Shown: positions 37,253-37,959 of the stretch, in pieces
Layout of the letters: each line of letters starts with the position of its first letter
Position numbering within the stretch: position 1 is the stretch's first letter
Virus record (IMG/VR): IMGVR_UViG_3300031902_000025
Span: 1-37,959 of that record
Direction: 5' to 3' (one strand)
Source of the DNA: a virus
Length of the DNA: 37,959 nucleotides
Notes under the pieces: model-generated
The model's database searches: none
The model's input: the letters and a program-made list of their open reading frames with translations, nothing else
What the model was told of the DNA's origin: nothing
Position numbers and translations under genes: made by a program

Positions 37253-37959
37253 ACGGCGCGGCGTCGGTGACGTTGGTCTGATCGGCGCCGCCGATCCAGC
37301 CGCCTGCTTGGTACTGCGCTGGCGTGACGCCCATCTTCCGCGCTTCCTCGGCGATCTTGGCTTCCAGTGAGCCGTACCACGCGCCCTCTGGAGCCTCAAG
37401 CGGCTTGCCATTCTTGCCGACTAGATCGATGCCGCGCACAACGTGGCGATCAATCGCGACCGGAGTGTAGTTGCCACTCAGATTCGCGCCGAACCCAGAT
37501 GTCTTCGGGTATAGCTCCGAGTTCAGCGAACCGTTGTTGAGAATGTCGGCGAGCTTCTCGTTCACCTGACCTTGGTATTGGTGGTTGTACCCGGTAGGCA
37601 ATTCCATCCTTCCGGTCGGATCGAGCGCGCGACCAATTCCGAGGTTGCCCTGACCGTACTGCGCCTGCAGATACGAGGCGAGCTTCTGGTTGCGCCCGAC
37701 GCCCATTCCAGGCGAGGTCGCCGCGATGAATTGGTTCCACATATCGAAGCGCTTCGCGCCTTCTTCCGGCCCGAGTTCCTCAAGGAAGATCTTCCGCAGC
37801 GGCTCTTGGTTGTACCACTCGCGACCACCATTCTGCAGCCCGCGCTCGACCAGCGGGTTGTAGGTGTCGCCGAGCGTGTCGATGCGCGATTGGACGTAGT
37901 CGGGAATGCCCTTCTTCGGGGGCGCCAATCGCTGCAGCGCTTGGTCGGTCATGTACGAC
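37146..37959 (-). CDS. Virion-operon protein, C-terminal part (gene cut by window edge)
   Basis: This leftward frame stays open from 37959 to the stop at 37146. An ATG at 37952 exists but is probably internal, because the sequence continues naturally from the protein ending at base 1. Motifs: DYVQSRIDTLGD, NGGREWYNQEPLRKIFLEELGPEEG, NQFIAATSPGMGVGRNQKLASY, YTPVAIDRHVVRGIDLVG, and a terminal helix AQFLREFVHGTEFLR. The WYN...LG and ATSP motifs recall large phage-associated proteins of unknown function. Joined with 1-825 it would be about 545 residues. Confidence 0.75.
   Translation of the reverse strand, partial: SYMTDQALQRLAPPKKGIPDYVQSRIDTLGDTYNPLVERGLQNGGREWYNQEPLRKIFLEELGPEEGAKRFDMWNQFIAATSPGMGVGRNQKLASYLQAQYGQGNLGIGRALDPTGRMELPTGYNHQYQGQVNEKLADILNNGSLNSELYPKTSGFGANLSGNYTPVAIDRHVVRGIDLVGKNGKPLEAPEGAWYGSLEAKIAEEARKMGVTPAQYQAGGWIGGADQTNVTDAAPFMQILQRQMIDAAQKTGKTPAQFLREFVHGTEFLR

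Overview
The window is an almost complete, GC-rich, tightly packed genome of a short-tailed (podovirus-type) double-stranded DNA phage. Its virion genes are P22-like: large and small terminase, P22 gp1-type portal, scaffold, P22-type coat, gp4-type head-closure and gp10-type tail-hub proteins, then a set of ejection-like proteins. The replication genes have a lambda O/P-like layout. I see no integrase, excisionase, tRNA, rRNA, CRISPR array, DNA polymerase or RNA polymerase. The host is probably a Gram-negative proteobacterium. A small phage protein with a PEP-CTERM/exosortase-type C-terminus hints at a betaproteobacterium or another exosortase-bearing host; that is inference.

Layout. The map has one divergent control region (about 28118-28268) and one convergent point (35807-35841). 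Rightward (+) from the control region runs an early operon: four small unknown genes behind two copies of a related promoter/leader unit; coiled-coil and other small proteins; a recombination set (RecE-like PD-(D/E)XK exonuclease, HNH endonuclease, Sak4-like ATPase); a 61-residue PEP-CTERM-like protein; three hypothetical genes; and a C5-cytosine methyltransferase with a second gene nested in another frame. Leftward (-) run a Cro-like HTH gene, a small membrane protein, a RusA-type resolvase, the O-like and P-like replication genes, and seven small genes (one with a possible nuclease motif), ending at a strong intrinsic terminator (23567-23591). After it come the packaging, head, tail, ejection, fibre and lysis genes, down to base 1. 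The two window ends fall in one leftward gene (1-825 and 37146-37959), so the virion operon probably continues from the right end to 35842, through two or three small membrane/Ig-like genes and a 226-residue unknown. The molecule therefore looks circularly permuted or circularised.

How it works together. Neighbouring genes commonly overlap by ATGA, GTGA or TGATG, which suggests translational coupling and fixes many starts. Early + genes probably take over the host, modify DNA and recombine replication products. The O/P pair would recruit host replication proteins, with a candidate origin inside the O-like gene. RusA would resolve junctions before headful packaging by the terminase. The late operon builds head and tail, and the SLT lysozyme/holin-like gene releases progeny.

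Most unusual: a gene overprinted on the methyltransferase, the PEP-CTERM-like phage protein, a GroES-like protein inside the virion operon, a LamG-like domain inserted in the gp10-type protein, and a possible attenuator ahead of the replication genes. No stretch longer than about 150 bases lacks a gene.
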